This document shows positions 16,919 to 27,571 of a DNA stretch of 64,000 nt, one piece after another. The notes below the pieces were generated by a model. The model searched no databases. It saw only the letters and a list, made by a program, of their open reading frames with translations, and had not been told where the DNA came from. A program made the position numbers and the translations under genes. How positions within the stretch are numbered: the first letter of the stretch is position 1; the number at the start of each line of letters is the position of its first letter. Source of the stretch: Serratia entomophila (GTDB lineage Bacteria > Pseudomonadota > Gammaproteobacteria > Enterobacterales > Enterobacteriaceae); assembly GCF_021462285.1 (NCBI RefSeq), contig NZ_CP082787.1, forward strand, positions 558,001-622,000, read 5' to 3'.

Positions 16919-17023
16919 TAATGGTTATTCAAGTGTAAAAAATTGGTTAATCGAAATGCTGTTTCAAATGTTTTTCATTGACTGCTTACCCAAACGATAA
17001 CGCGTAAAGCGTCTTTTGTCATG

Positions 17024-17063
17024 TTAAAGGCCTGACCTTTAAACGCCATTAGTGGCCTGACCA
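17024..17063. promoter_or_regulatory. Two GGCCTGACC operators before the fucose operon
   Basis: TTAAAGG-CCTGA-CCTTTAA (17024-17042) and TGG-CCTGA-CCA (17053-17063) share the core GGCCTGACC, with centres 25 bases apart. They lie 28-67 bases before the first structural gene. Paired inverted repeats of this kind fit a dimeric GntR repressor, most simply the divergent one encoded at 16102-16854. Confidence 0.6.
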
Positions 17064-17090
17064 TTAGACCTTTAAAGCCAAGGAGACGAG

Positions 17091-17831
17091 ATGGACTTAA
17101 CCGGGAAACGCGTGCTGATCACCGCCGCCGGGCAGGGGATCGGTTTCACCACCGCCAGGCTGTTCGCCGCCGCCGGCGCCGAGGTGATCGCCAGCGACAT
17201 CAACACCGAACGGCTGCAGGGCAGCGCCGGGATCCGCGCGCTGCAGCTGAACGTCACCGACCCGGCGGCCATTGCCGCGGCGGCGGAAAGCATTGGCCCG
17301 ATCGACGTACTGTTCAACTGCGCCGGGGTGGTGCACAGCGGCTCGATCCTCGAGTGCAGCGAGGAGCAGTGGGCGTTCGCCCTCGATCTCAACGTCACCG
17401 CGATGTTCCGCACCATCCGCGCCTTCTTGCCCGGCATGCTGGCGCGTGGCAAGGGCTCGATTATCAACATGTCTTCGGTGGCTTCCAGCATCAAGGGCGT
17501 GCCGAACCGCTTCGCTTACGGCGCCAGCAAGGCGGCGGTGATCGGCCTGACGCGCTCGGTGGCGGCGGATTACGTCACTCAGGGCATCCGCTGCAACGCC
17601 ATCTGCCCCGGTACGGTGGAATCGCCGTCGCTGCGCCAGCGCATCCATGAGCAGGCGCGCGAACAGGGCCGCAGCGAACAAGAGGTGTATCAGGCATTCG
17701 TCGCCCGCCAGCCGATCGGCCGCATCGGCACCACCGAAGAGATTGCCCAACTGGCGCTGTATCTGGCTTCCGACGCCAGTTCCTACACCACCGGCACGGT
17801 GCAGATTATCGACGGCGGCTGGAGCAACTGA
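17091..17831 (+). CDS. SDR, probable 2-keto-3-deoxy-L-fuconate dehydrogenase
   Basis: A 246-residue classical SDR with AAGQGIG cofactor loop, NMSSVAS catalytic Ser and YGASK. It resembles the DHRS6-like group that includes the Xanthomonas 2-keto-3-deoxy-L-fuconate dehydrogenase. It is the first gene of an operon encoding a fuconate dehydratase and a diketo-acid hydrolase, which supports oxidation of 2-keto-3-deoxy-L-fuconate to the 2,4-diketo acid. Substrate assignment rests on context. SD AAGGAG at 17079-17084. Confidence 0.78.
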   Translation: MDLTGKRVLITAAGQGIGFTTARLFAAAGAEVIASDINTERLQGSAGIRALQLNVTDPAAIAAAAESIGPIDVLFNCAGVVHSGSILECSEEQWAFALDLNVTAMFRTIRAFLPGMLARGKGSIINMSSVASSIKGVPNRFAYGASKAAVIGLTRSVAADYVTQGIRCNAICPGTVESPSLRQRIHEQAREQGRSEQEVYQAFVARQPIGRIGTTEEIAQLALYLASDASSYTTGTVQIIDGGWSN

Positions 17832-17874
17832 GGGATGGGCCATCAGGCTATTCATTTTCTGGAGAGAGGAACGC

Positions 17875-18720
17875 ATGAAACTTTTACGCTATGGCCAACC
17901 CGGGCAAGAACGCCCGGGCATTCTCGATAAGCGCGGCCAAATTCGCGATCTTTCGCAGCATATCGCCGACATCGGCGGCGAAGCGTTGCTGCCTGCCGCA
18001 CTCGACAAGCTGCGCGCGCTGGATCTCAGCAGCCTGCCGCTGGTGGCTGGCCAGCCGCGGCTGGGGGCCTGCGTCGGCAACATCGGCAAGTTTATCTGCA
18101 TCGGCCTGAACTACGCCGACCACGCGGCGGAAACCGGCGCGGCAATTCCCAGTGAACCCGTGGTGTTCAGCAAATGGACCAGCGCGGTGGTCGGGCCGAA
18201 CGATCGGGTCGAAATCCCGCGCGATTCGCTCAAAACCGACTGGGAAGTGGAGCTGGGGGTGATCATCGGCCAGGGCGGACGCTACATCAGCGAACAGGAC
18301 GCCATGAGCCACGTCGCCGGTTACTGCGTGATCAACGACGTCTCCGAGCGTGAGTTCCAGATTGAACGCGGCGGCACCTGGGATAAGGGCAAGGGCTGCG
18401 ACACCTTCGGGCCAACCGGCCCCTGGCTGGTGACCGCCGACGAAATCGCCGATCCGCACGGCCTGAACCTGTGGCTGGAGGTGGACGGCAAGCGTTATCA
18501 AGACGGCAACACCAGCACCATGATTTTCCGCATTCCGCAGATCGTCAGCTATCTGAGCCGCTTTATGAGCCTGCAGCCGGGCGACGTGATTTCGACCGGC
18601 ACGCCGCCGGGCGTCGGCATGGGGCAGCAGCCGCAGCCCGTTTATCTGCGGGCGGGCCAGACGATGCGTCTGGGTATCGAAGGGCTGGGCGAGCAGTGCC
18701 AGCAGACCGTACAGGCTTAA
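17875..18720 (+). CDS. FAH-family hydrolase, probable 2,4-diketo-3-deoxy-L-fuconate hydrolase
   Basis: A 281-residue fumarylacetoacetate hydrolase-fold enzyme. The metal site E-x-E is present (DWEVELGVIIG), then INDVSEREF with Asp, and the STGTPPGVG loop. In the Xanthomonas/Burkholderia L-fucose route this family cleaves the 2,4-diketo acid to pyruvate and L-lactate. ATG at 17875 follows GGAGAGAGG at 17861-17869; the longer frame upstream overlaps the previous gene and is rejected. Confidence 0.78.
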   Translation: MKLLRYGQPGQERPGILDKRGQIRDLSQHIADIGGEALLPAALDKLRALDLSSLPLVAGQPRLGACVGNIGKFICIGLNYADHAAETGAAIPSEPVVFSKWTSAVVGPNDRVEIPRDSLKTDWEVELGVIIGQGGRYISEQDAMSHVAGYCVINDVSEREFQIERGGTWDKGKGCDTFGPTGPWLVTADEIADPHGLNLWLEVDGKRYQDGNTSTMIFRIPQIVSYLSRFMSLQPGDVISTGTPPGVGMGQQPQPVYLRAGQTMRLGIEGLGEQCQQTVQA

Positions 18721-18734
18721 CCGGGAGCAGCCTC

Positions 18735-20012
18735 ATGACCACCATTACCGCACTGCGGGTTGAAGACATTCGTTTCCCCACCTCGTTGGGGCTGGACGGC
18801 TCCGACGCCATGAACCCGGATCCCGATTACTCCGCCGCCTATGTGATCCTCGAAACCGATCGCGCGGATCTCAGCGGCCATGGGCTGACGTTTACCATCG
18901 GCCGCGGCAATGAGATCTGCTGCGCGGCGATCCGCGCGCTGGAGCACCAGATCGTCGGCGTTAGCCTGGAAGAGATCGCCGCCGATATGGGCGCCTTCTG
19001 GCGGCGCTTCACCAGCGACAGCCAGCTGCGCTGGATCGGGCCGGACAAGGGGGCTATCCATCTGGCTACCGGCGCGGTGATCAATGCCGTCTGGGATCTG
19101 TGGGCCAAATCGCTCGGCAAGCCGGTGTGGCGGCTGGTGGCGGAGATGACGCCGGAGGAACTGGTGCGCTGCATCGACTTCCGCTATATCACCGACTGCA
19201 TCACGCCGCAGGAGGCGCTCAGCCTGCTGAAACAGCGGGCGGCCGGCAAGGAGCAGCGCCTGGCGCGGCTGCTGGAGGAAGGCTACCCCTGTTACACCAC
19301 CTCGGCCGGCTGGCTGGGCTACCCGGACGACAAGCTGCGCCGGCTGTGCCGGCAGGCGGTCGACGCCGGTTTCTCTTACCTAAAGCTGAAGGTCGGGCGT
19401 GACCTGGAGGATGACATTCGCCGGGTGCGTATCGCCCGTGAAGCGATCGGCCCGGATCGTCGGCTGATGATCGACGCCAATCAGGTGTGGGAAGTCGGGG
19501 AGGCCATCCCCTGGGTCAACCATCTGGCGTTCGCCAAGCCCTGGTTTATCGAGGAGCCGACCAGCCCGGACGATATCGAAGGGCATCGCCGCATCCGCGA
19601 AGGGGTGCATCCCATTAAGGTCGCCACCGGCGAGATGTGCCAGAACCGCATCATGTTCAAACAGTTCATCATGCGCGAGGCGATCGACGTGGTGCAGATC
19701 GACGCCTGCCGTCTGGGCGGCGTCAACGAAGTGCTGGCGGTGATGCTGATGGCGGCCAGGCATAACCTGCCGGTGTGCCCGCACGCCGGCGGCGTTGGGT
19801 TATGCGAGTACGTGCAGCACCTGTCGATGATCGACTACCTGTGCATCGCCGGCACGCACGATGGCCGAGTGATCGAGTACGTCGATCATCTGCACGAGCA
19901 CTTTGTCGATCCCTGCGTCATTCGGGGCGCGGCCTATATGCCGCCGAGCCGGCCCGGCTATTCGATCGAGATGCATGCGTCGTCGATCGAGCAGTACCGG
20001 TTCCGCGGTTGA
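18735..20012 (+). CDS. L-fuconate dehydratase (enolase superfamily)
   Basis: A 425-residue mandelate-racemase-type enolase. The catalytic set is visible: Lys217 and Lys219 (KLK), metal ligands Asp247, Glu273 and Glu300, and His350 (CPHAGG). This follows the pattern described for Xanthomonas L-fuconate dehydratase, one residue offset. The length and the N-terminal VEDIRFPTS also fit. It converts L-fuconate to 2-keto-3-deoxy-L-fuconate. ATG at 18735 follows GGGAGCAG. Confidence 0.88.
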   Translation: MTTITALRVEDIRFPTSLGLDGSDAMNPDPDYSAAYVILETDRADLSGHGLTFTIGRGNEICCAAIRALEHQIVGVSLEEIAADMGAFWRRFTSDSQLRWIGPDKGAIHLATGAVINAVWDLWAKSLGKPVWRLVAEMTPEELVRCIDFRYITDCITPQEALSLLKQRAAGKEQRLARLLEEGYPCYTTSAGWLGYPDDKLRRLCRQAVDAGFSYLKLKVGRDLEDDIRRVRIAREAIGPDRRLMIDANQVWEVGEAIPWVNHLAFAKPWFIEEPTSPDDIEGHRRIREGVHPIKVATGEMCQNRIMFKQFIMREAIDVVQIDACRLGGVNEVLAVMLMAARHNLPVCPHAGGVGLCEYVQHLSMIDYLCIAGTHDGRVIEYVDHLHEHFVDPCVIRGAAYMPPSRPGYSIEMHASSIEQYRFRG

Positions 20013-20017
20013 AGGCC

Positions 20018-21991
<1,974 letters not shown>

Positions 21992-22006
21992 TCTGAGGAT
22001 ACATCA

Positions 22007-23236
22007 ATGCTTGCTGAAAAAAGTGCGGCCTCAGTGCAGCCGGGGGTCAGTGCGACCGCCAACCTGCGCTGGGCATTTATCCTGGTCACCAGCCTGTTCT
22101 TCATGTGGGGGCTGTCTTACGGCCTGCTGGACGTATTGAACAAACATTTTCAGGAGACGTTGCACGTCACCAAAGCGCAGTCGGGGCTGCTGCAGGCGGC
22201 CTATTTCGGCGCTTACTTCCTGGTGGCGTTGCCCGCCGGGTATTTTATGGACAAGAAGGGGTACAAGGCGGGCATTCTGGTGGGGCTGTGCCTGTATGCG
22301 CTGGGCGCGCTGCTGTTTGTGCCGGCGGCGTCGGCCAACAGTTTCGGCGCGTTCCTGTTCGCGCTGTTTGTCATCGCCTGCGGTTTGGGCTGCCTGGAAA
22401 CGGCGGCCAACCCCTACGCCACGGTGCTGGGGGACGCGCGGGGCGCCGAGCGCCGGCTCAATCTTTCCCAGTCGTTTAACGGCCTCGGGCAGTTTATCGG
22501 CCCGATGATCGGCGGCACCCTGTTCTTCTCCGCCAGCCAGCCGAGCGGCGGCGGCGATCAGGGCATGGTGAAGATGACCTACGTGGCGATCGCCGTACTG
22601 GTGCTACTGATCGCCTTTTTGTTCAGCCGCACCCGTTTGCCGGACATCCGCGAGGAGGAAAAACCGGTGCACGGCGTGATCGCCCAGGGGCTATGGCAGC
22701 ACCAGCACTTCGTCGGCGGGGTCATCACCCAGTTCTTCTACGTGGCCGCGCAGGTCGGGGTGGGGGCATTCTTTATCAACTACGCCACCGAGCACTGGCG
22801 CGACGTTTCCAACCAGAGCGCTTCTTACCTGCTGTCTATCGCCATGATCTGTTTTATGGTCGGGCGTTTCTTCAGCACCTGGCTGATGGGGCGCGTCAAA
22901 CCCGCCACCCTGCTGATGGTTTATTCGCTGATCAACATTGCGCTGTGCGGCGTGGTGATGCTGAGCCTTGACGGGGTATCGGTGGTGGCGCTGATCGCGG
23001 TGTTCTTCTTTATGTCGATCATGTTCCCCACCATTTTCGCCCTGGGGGTGAAAAACATGGGTAAGCACACCAAGCGCGCCAGCGCCTTCATGATTATGGC
23101 GATCGTCGGCGGCGCCATCATGCCGTACTTTATGGGCGCGCTGGCCGACCGCTACAGCACCGCGCTGTCTTATCTGCTGCCGCTGCTGTGCTTTGCGGTG
23201 GTGTTCTTCTACGGGCTGCAGCAGCGGCGTCATTGA
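22007..23236 (+). CDS. fucP: L-fucose:H+ symporter (MFS, FucP family)
   Basis: A 409-residue MFS protein with 12 predicted membrane segments of the FHS/FucP type: N-terminal FFMWGLSYGLLDVLNKHFQE, helix 4 ETAANPYATVLG, and LNLSQSFNGLG. It is the last gene of the operon and supplies the substrate. SD TGAGGA lies at 21992-21997. It is convergent with an unrelated MFS gene, with 16 bases between the stops. Confidence 0.88.
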   Translation: MLAEKSAASVQPGVSATANLRWAFILVTSLFFMWGLSYGLLDVLNKHFQETLHVTKAQSGLLQAAYFGAYFLVALPAGYFMDKKGYKAGILVGLCLYALGALLFVPAASANSFGAFLFALFVIACGLGCLETAANPYATVLGDARGAERRLNLSQSFNGLGQFIGPMIGGTLFFSASQPSGGGDQGMVKMTYVAIAVLVLLIAFLFSRTRLPDIREEEKPVHGVIAQGLWQHQHFVGGVITQFFYVAAQVGVGAFFINYATEHWRDVSNQSASYLLSIAMICFMVGRFFSTWLMGRVKPATLLMVYSLINIALCGVVMLSLDGVSVVALIAVFFFMSIMFPTIFALGVKNMGKHTKRASAFMIMAIVGGAIMPYFMGALADRYSTALSYLLPLLCFAVVFFYGLQQRRH

Positions 23237-23252
23237 GGCGCCACCGCCGTTG

Positions 23253-24431
23253 TCAGGCCGGCGCTCTGGCGCCGGCGAGCAGCGTTAATGCCAGCGCCAT
23301 GCAGATCCCGGCGCCGGCGGCGCAGGCGATCAAACCGCTGTGATCGACCAGTTGCCCTCCCGCCAGCGAACCGCAGCAAATCGCCAGATTGAACAGGGCG
23401 ATATAAAATGCGGAGGCAACCTCAACCGCGTTGGGCGCGGCTTTGAGCATCCAGGCCATCAGGGAAACGGAAACGCCGCCGTAGGCGATGCCCCAGAGCA
23501 GGATCGCCGCGCTGCCGCTCAACGGCGTGCCGCCGGCCAGGGCGAAAAAGGTGACGGCCGCCGCCAGCCCGATGGCGATCAACGCCAGGGTGGCACGGAG
23601 ATGTTTGGCGGCGGCATGGCCAGCGATAAAATTCCCGACGATGCCGGCCAGGCCGTAGGCGAACAGCAATGGCCCTATCCAACGGCCATCGACGCCGGAC
23701 AGGCTTTGCAGCATGGGGCGCACGAAGGTATAGGCCATAAAGTGGCCGGCCACCAGCAGGAACGTTAGCAGCAGCCCGGCCAACAGCCGGCGGTTAGCGA
23801 GCTGTTCGGCGAATTGCCGTATCCGGGCCGGGCTTTCCACCGGCAATGAGGGCAGCGTGGCCAGCTGCAGAATAAGCGTCAGTGCGACCAACCCGGCCAC
23901 GGCCAGAAACGCCGCTCGCCAACCCAGCGCAGCGCCTATAAATACGCCGATCGGCACGCCGAAAACCGAAGCCGCCGCCACGCCGCCAAAGATTATCGAC
24001 AGCGCCAGGGCGACCGACGTCGGTGGCACCAGGCGGCCCGCGATGCTGCCTGCAATCACCCAAATGCCGCCGATGCAGAACCCGAGCATGACGCGCGCCG
24101 CCAGAAGCGCATTTAAGCTGGTCGCCACGGCCGACAGAAGGTTGGTGGCGATCAGCAACAGCAGGAAGCCCGCCAGCAGAGCGCGGCGGTTCATGCTGTT
24201 GAAGATCAGCACCACCAGCGGCGCGAAGGCGGCGGCAAATAGCGCCGGCAGGGTAAGCATCAACCCGGCGCGGCCCAGGGTGGCGTGAAAGTTGTCGGCG
24301 ATCGGGTTCAACAGCCCGATGGGCAGGATCTCGGCGGTCACGACGCTAAAGGTGGATAAACCGATCGAGGCGACCGCCAGCCAGGGCTTTACGCCGCCGG
24401 CAGGCGCTGCTGCAGCCCTTGTGTGATTCAT
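23253..24431 (-). CDS. MFS efflux transporter (DHA1 type)
   Basis: A 392-residue MFS protein of the YdhP/NepI/AraJ-like drug:H+ antiporter group, with 12 membrane segments and motifs such as AEILPIGLLNPIA in helix 1. ATG at 24431 is chosen because the upstream 91 codons of the open frame run through the divergent LysR gene and lack family similarity. The export substrate is unknown. It is probably controlled by the divergent LysR regulator. Confidence 0.82.
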   Translation of the reverse strand: MNHTRAAAAPAGGVKPWLAVASIGLSTFSVVTAEILPIGLLNPIADNFHATLGRAGLMLTLPALFAAAFAPLVVLIFNSMNRRALLAGFLLLLIATNLLSAVATSLNALLAARVMLGFCIGGIWVIAGSIAGRLVPPTSVALALSIIFGGVAAASVFGVPIGVFIGAALGWRAAFLAVAGLVALTLILQLATLPSLPVESPARIRQFAEQLANRRLLAGLLLTFLLVAGHFMAYTFVRPMLQSLSGVDGRWIGPLLFAYGLAGIVGNFIAGHAAAKHLRATLALIAIGLAAAVTFFALAGGTPLSGSAAILLWGIAYGGVSVSLMAWMLKAAPNAVEVASAFYIALFNLAICCGSLAGGQLVDHSGLIACAAGAGICMALALTLLAGARAPA

Positions 24432-24522
24432 GGTGTTGCTCCCAACGATGCGAATGGCCACAGTGTATCTGCGCCGTATTGGATGATAAACTGGCCAAAA
24501 TGCGCAACATTGGGGAAAATTC

Positions 24523-25452
24523 GTGGCTAATATGAAGCAAATGCCGCTGGATAACCTGACTGACCTGTTGGTGTTTGTCCGGGTGGCCGATGCCTGCAGT
24601 TTTACGCTGGCGGCAGAGAAGTTGGGCATATCCCGTTCGCTGGCGGGGAAGTGCCTTAATCGTTTGGAAGAGCGGCTGGCGACCCGGCTGTTGCACCGAA
24701 CCACGCGGAGCGTGCGCCTGACCGAGGACGGGCAGGTGTTTTATGAACACGCGCTGCGAATTTTGTCAGAGGTGGATGAAGCGGAAACGGCGATCAATAC
24801 GCGGCGGCGGACGCCGAGAGGCAGGCTGCGCCTGGATCTTCCGGTGGCGTTCGGGCGTTTGCACATTTTACCTATCCTCGGGGATTTTCTGCGGCAATGG
24901 CCTGAAGTTGACGTTGACGTCACCTTTTCCGACGATTACAGCGATCTGGTGCGCGATGGCATCGATTTGGCCATCCGCATTGCCGGCAACGACGACAGCC
25001 GTTTGGTGCGCAAAGTGCTTGCGCCGCACCGGCTGATCACCTGCGCCTCGCCGGATTATCTGGCGCAGCGCGGCGAGCCGCAGACGCCGGACGAGCTGGC
25101 GGATCATCATACCCTGCTCTTTACGCATCAGGGCGTGCCGGCTCCCTGGCGTTACGAGCTGAACGGCCTGCAGCGCGAGTATCAGATAAGGGGCAGGACG
25201 CGTTTCAACAACGTCGAAGCGCTGCGGGATTCGGCGATTGCCGGGGCCGGGCTGTGCCAGGTGGGCGCCTTTTTGGTTGGGGAACAGATTGCCGCCGGGA
25301 CGCTGGTGCCCGTTCTGGAGCGCTATTGCCGCCGCGGGCCGCCGATTTGCGCCGTTTACCCGACCAGGCGCTATCTCTCCCCCAAAGTGCAACGGTTTCT
25401 GGAGGCCATCGAACGCCGCTGGCAAGGCAAGGCCATTTGGGAGGCCGCTTAG
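24523..25452 (+). CDS. LysR-family regulator
   Basis: A 309-residue LTTR: winged helix at residues about 8-66 (FTLAAEKLGISRSLAGKCLNRLEERLATRLLHRTTR) and a periplasmic-binding-like effector domain. It is divergent from the MFS efflux gene (91 bases), its likely target. GTG at 24523 has GGGG at 24512-24515; ATG at 24532 is a possible alternative. It abuts the convergent cyclase gene with no gap. Confidence 0.85.
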   Translation: MANMKQMPLDNLTDLLVFVRVADACSFTLAAEKLGISRSLAGKCLNRLEERLATRLLHRTTRSVRLTEDGQVFYEHALRILSEVDEAETAINTRRRTPRGRLRLDLPVAFGRLHILPILGDFLRQWPEVDVDVTFSDDYSDLVRDGIDLAIRIAGNDDSRLVRKVLAPHRLITCASPDYLAQRGEPQTPDELADHHTLLFTHQGVPAPWRYELNGLQREYQIRGRTRFNNVEALRDSAIAGAGLCQVGAFLVGEQIAAGTLVPVLERYCRRGPPICAVYPTRRYLSPKVQRFLEAIERRWQGKAIWEAA

Positions 25453-26526
25453 TCACGCGGTGGCGGGCTGTACGTTTTGCGCCAGCTGAATGTTGTTGCG
25501 GCCGTTGTTCTTCGCCAGATACAGCGCGGCGTCGGCCGCGCCGATCGCCGAATCGACATCCAGCTTATCCAGCGCCGAGATGCCGGCGCTGAGGGTGACG
25601 GTGGTGGTCTCCAGCTGATTGAACTGATGGGGGATCTCCAGCGCCAGCACCCGTTGCCGCACCCGCTCGGCCAGCTGAGCGGCGTAATCTTCGTCGACGT
25701 TGGTCAGCAGCACCAGAAACTCTTCCCCACCGTAACGCACCACGATATCCCGCGAGCGCACCGCGTCGCGAATGGCGGCCGCCACCTGCACCAGCGCCCG
25801 ATCGCCCATCGCATGGCCGTAGTTGTCGTTATAGGCCTTAAAGCGATCGATATCGAGCAGCAAGACAAAATGGCGCCCGGACTGCGGCTCCGACAGCATA
25901 TTTATCTTGTTTTCCAGCCCGCGGCGGTTATATAGGCCGGTCAGGGGATCGATCATGCTTAAATTATTGAACCTGTCTCTTTCATGGTACAGGTTGGCGA
26001 CCAGCGTTTGGGTAAAGATCTCGCTGCGTTTCAACATCAGATGATGGATTGAAAAAGCGATAATCGGTAATACCGTAGTGAATAATATCCGCGTGGTATT
26101 ATGCATATCGTCCAGTAATAAGATCACCATGGCGGAAGGCACGGAGTGCAAACAGAAAGCGATGAAATTATCCGTCAGCGCGATGGCGCTGATAAAGAAT
26201 ATGCTGAACAGGCTAATCAATAAAAAGCTTTGGTTGTTTGGCGCGCAATACTGACTTTTAACGTAAATATGTGCTGCCCACAGCACGCCCACCACGACGG
26301 CGAACAGGTTTAGCTTGCCAATGTATTGCCGAGGGAACTGCAGAGAAAATAGCAATGCACCCAGACAAAATAGCGGTATGCCTAATAAAGGCAGGGTAAA
26401 AGATGGCTTATTGTTAAACGGGACCAATAACGTAAATACGGAAGAGGCGGCATTCATCACCAGGAAAAGAAATAGTGATAAGCGCTGCTTGCTGTTTAGC
26501 AATTCCTGATAAGAACGGGCGTTCAT
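25453..26526 (-). CDS. Membrane diguanylate cyclase (GGDEF)
   Basis: The N-terminal half has about six hydrophobic helices. The C-terminal GGDEF domain follows with the motif MIDPLTGLYNRRG, active site YGGEEF and an RSRD inhibitory I-site five residues before it, so it should make cyclic-di-GMP and be product-inhibited. ATG at 26526 gives 357 residues. A GTG at 26607 would add 27 residues and cannot be ruled out. The sensor domain is not recognised. No linked phosphodiesterase is nearby. Confidence 0.82.
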   Translation of the reverse strand: MNARSYQELLNSKQRLSLFLFLVMNAASSVFTLLVPFNNKPSFTLPLLGIPLFCLGALLFSLQFPRQYIGKLNLFAVVVGVLWAAHIYVKSQYCAPNNQSFLLISLFSIFFISAIALTDNFIAFCLHSVPSAMVILLLDDMHNTTRILFTTVLPIIAFSIHHLMLKRSEIFTQTLVANLYHERDRFNNLSMIDPLTGLYNRRGLENKINMLSEPQSGRHFVLLLDIDRFKAYNDNYGHAMGDRALVQVAAAIRDAVRSRDIVVRYGGEEFLVLLTNVDEDYAAQLAERVRQRVLALEIPHQFNQLETTTVTLSAGISALDKLDVDSAIGAADAALYLAKNNGRNNIQLAQNVQPATA

Positions 26527-26754
26527 ACGGAGTTCACTCTTTACAAAATCGATCTGTCGAATAATTGAGGTTGAGAAATATTCCTCCGGCGTGAACCAAA
26601 TAGACACCCGAATGGCATGCTTGTTGATTGTGATTATTCACATGCGAATGAGACTAGGAATTTTCTTATGTCAAACTAGCATTTTTTCATGCGGGTGTCA
26701 TCTGGGTTTGGCTGCCGCGGCGAAAATGATGCGCAGCCCAAAAAAGTGATATAT

Positions 26755-26773
26755 GATATTGGTTATCATTATC
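26755..26773 (+). promoter_or_regulatory. Fur box
   Basis: Nineteen bases (GATATTGGTTATCATTATC) match 16 of 19 positions of the Fur consensus (mismatches at positions 5, 8 and 10). It lies 20 bases before the start codon of the small membrane protein gene. Confidence 0.7.
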
Positions 26774-26793
26774 ACTTGAAGGGTAGGGTTATC

Positions 26794-27078
26794 ATGATTG
26801 CAGCCATGATTGCCGCATGCGGCCTGTGGGGCGTCAGCTGGTGCCTGGGCGATCGCTTGGCCAGCGCCTGGGGCGTGCTGTTGCCCTGCGCCCTGATGCC
26901 GCTGTTGGCGTTGATTGACCTGGACATGATGCAGCTGCGCACGCTGATTGTGATTGCCATGTTGGCGACGCTGGTGATGCTGTTCAACAGCCGCCTGCGC
27001 CACTACCTGCTGTTGCCTTCCTGTATGGCGCTCGCGGGGGGATTGGCGGCGATCGGCCTGAACTTCAGCTTTAGCTGA
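26794..27078 (+). CDS. Small hydrophobic membrane protein, possibly DUF1435
   Basis: A 94-residue protein with three or four hydrophobic segments (about residues 1-16, 24-40, 49-63 and 69-93) and few charged residues, so it is an inner-membrane protein. ATG at 26794 is preceded by GGGTAGGG at 26780-26787; the longer open frame upstream would cross the Fur box. DUF1435 membership is a tentative recollection. The Fur box implies iron-repressed expression. Function unknown. Confidence 0.7.
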   Translation: MIAAMIAACGLWGVSWCLGDRLASAWGVLLPCALMPLLALIDLDMMQLRTLIVIAMLATLVMLFNSRLRHYLLLPSCMALAGGLAAIGLNFSFS

Positions 27079-27084
27079 AAACGC

Positions 27085-27104
27085 AAAAACCACGCTATGG
27101 CGTG
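27085..27104 (-). terminator. Terminator of the tRNA-Leu operon
   Basis: On the minus strand CACGC-CATA-GCGTG is followed by GTTTTTGCGTTTT. It lies about 57 bases downstream of the last tRNA gene. Confidence 0.75.
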
Positions 27105-27160
27105 TTATTCATCGTATCTTGGGGATTTGCTTCGGAGGTCTTGCCGGAGAGATCATCAAT

Positions 27161-27247
27161 TGGTGCGAAGAGAGGGACTTGAACCCTCACGTCCGTAAGG
27201 ACACTAACACCTGAAGCTAGCGCGTCTACCAATTCCGCCACCTTCGC
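27161..27247 (-). tRNA. tRNA-Leu (CAG), distal copy
   Basis: Eighty-seven bases including encoded CCA. The acceptor starts GCGAAGG and the D-loop has GGTAGACGC. The anticodon arm CTAGCTTCAGGTGTTAG gives anticodon CAG. It has the long variable arm of class II tRNAs and GGTTCAAGTCC in the T arm. Corresponds to the E. coli leuQPV cluster. Confidence 0.96.
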
Positions 27248-27289
27248 ACAGTCGATGTTGTTGCTTTGATTTATATTACGGCGCCAGCT

Positions 27290-27376
27290 TGGTGCGAAGA
27301 GAGGGACTTGAACCCTCACGTCCGTAAGAACACTAACACCTGAAGCTAGCGCGTCTACCAATTCCGCCACCTTCGC
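27290..27376 (-). tRNA. tRNA-Leu (CAG), middle copy
   Basis: Identical to its neighbours except for one base in the variable-arm stem (a C-to-T change on the tRNA strand), which turns a C-G pair into a U-G wobble. CCA is encoded. Separated by 42 bases from the distal copy and 36 from the proximal copy. Confidence 0.96.
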
Positions 27377-27412
27377 ATCGATGCTGCGTGCAATATAAAT
27401 CATGTGGTTATT

Positions 27413-27499
27413 TGGTGCGAAGAGAGGGACTTGAACCCTCACGTCCGTAAGGACACTAACACCTGAAGCTAGCGCGTCTACCAATTCCGCCACCTTCGC
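27413..27499 (-). tRNA. tRNA-Leu (CAG), promoter-proximal copy
   Basis: Eighty-seven bases with encoded CCA, anticodon CAG, same sequence as the distal copy. It is first in the tRNA operon, about 40 bases after the promoter -10 box. Confidence 0.96.
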
Positions 27500-27540
27500 A
27501 TACCAGAAACATTACCGGAGTAACGTTACCACGGAGGCGA

Positions 27541-27568
27541 ATTCTAGAGATTTTGGCGGGTACGTCAA
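27541..27568 (-). promoter_or_regulatory. tRNA-Leu operon promoter
   Basis: On the minus strand, TTGACG (27563-27568) and TAGAAT (27541-27546) are separated by 16 bases. A GC-rich segment (CGCCTCCG) starts two bases after the -10 box, in the discriminator position typical of stringently controlled stable-RNA promoters. It abuts the stop of the upstream LysR gene. Confidence 0.75.
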
Positions 27569-27571
27569 TAG

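Noticed and set aside
23257..23276. GCCGGCGC-TCTG-GCGCCGGC hairpin as terminator of fucP
   Set aside because: It lies within the last codons of the convergent MFS gene and has no T-run; it may be coding constraint.
27095..27493. 132-codon minus-strand frame with a repeated peptide (ELVDALASGVSVLTDV) three times
   Set aside because: It is the translation of the three tandem tRNA-Leu genes; the repeat is the tRNA sequence, not a protein repeat.
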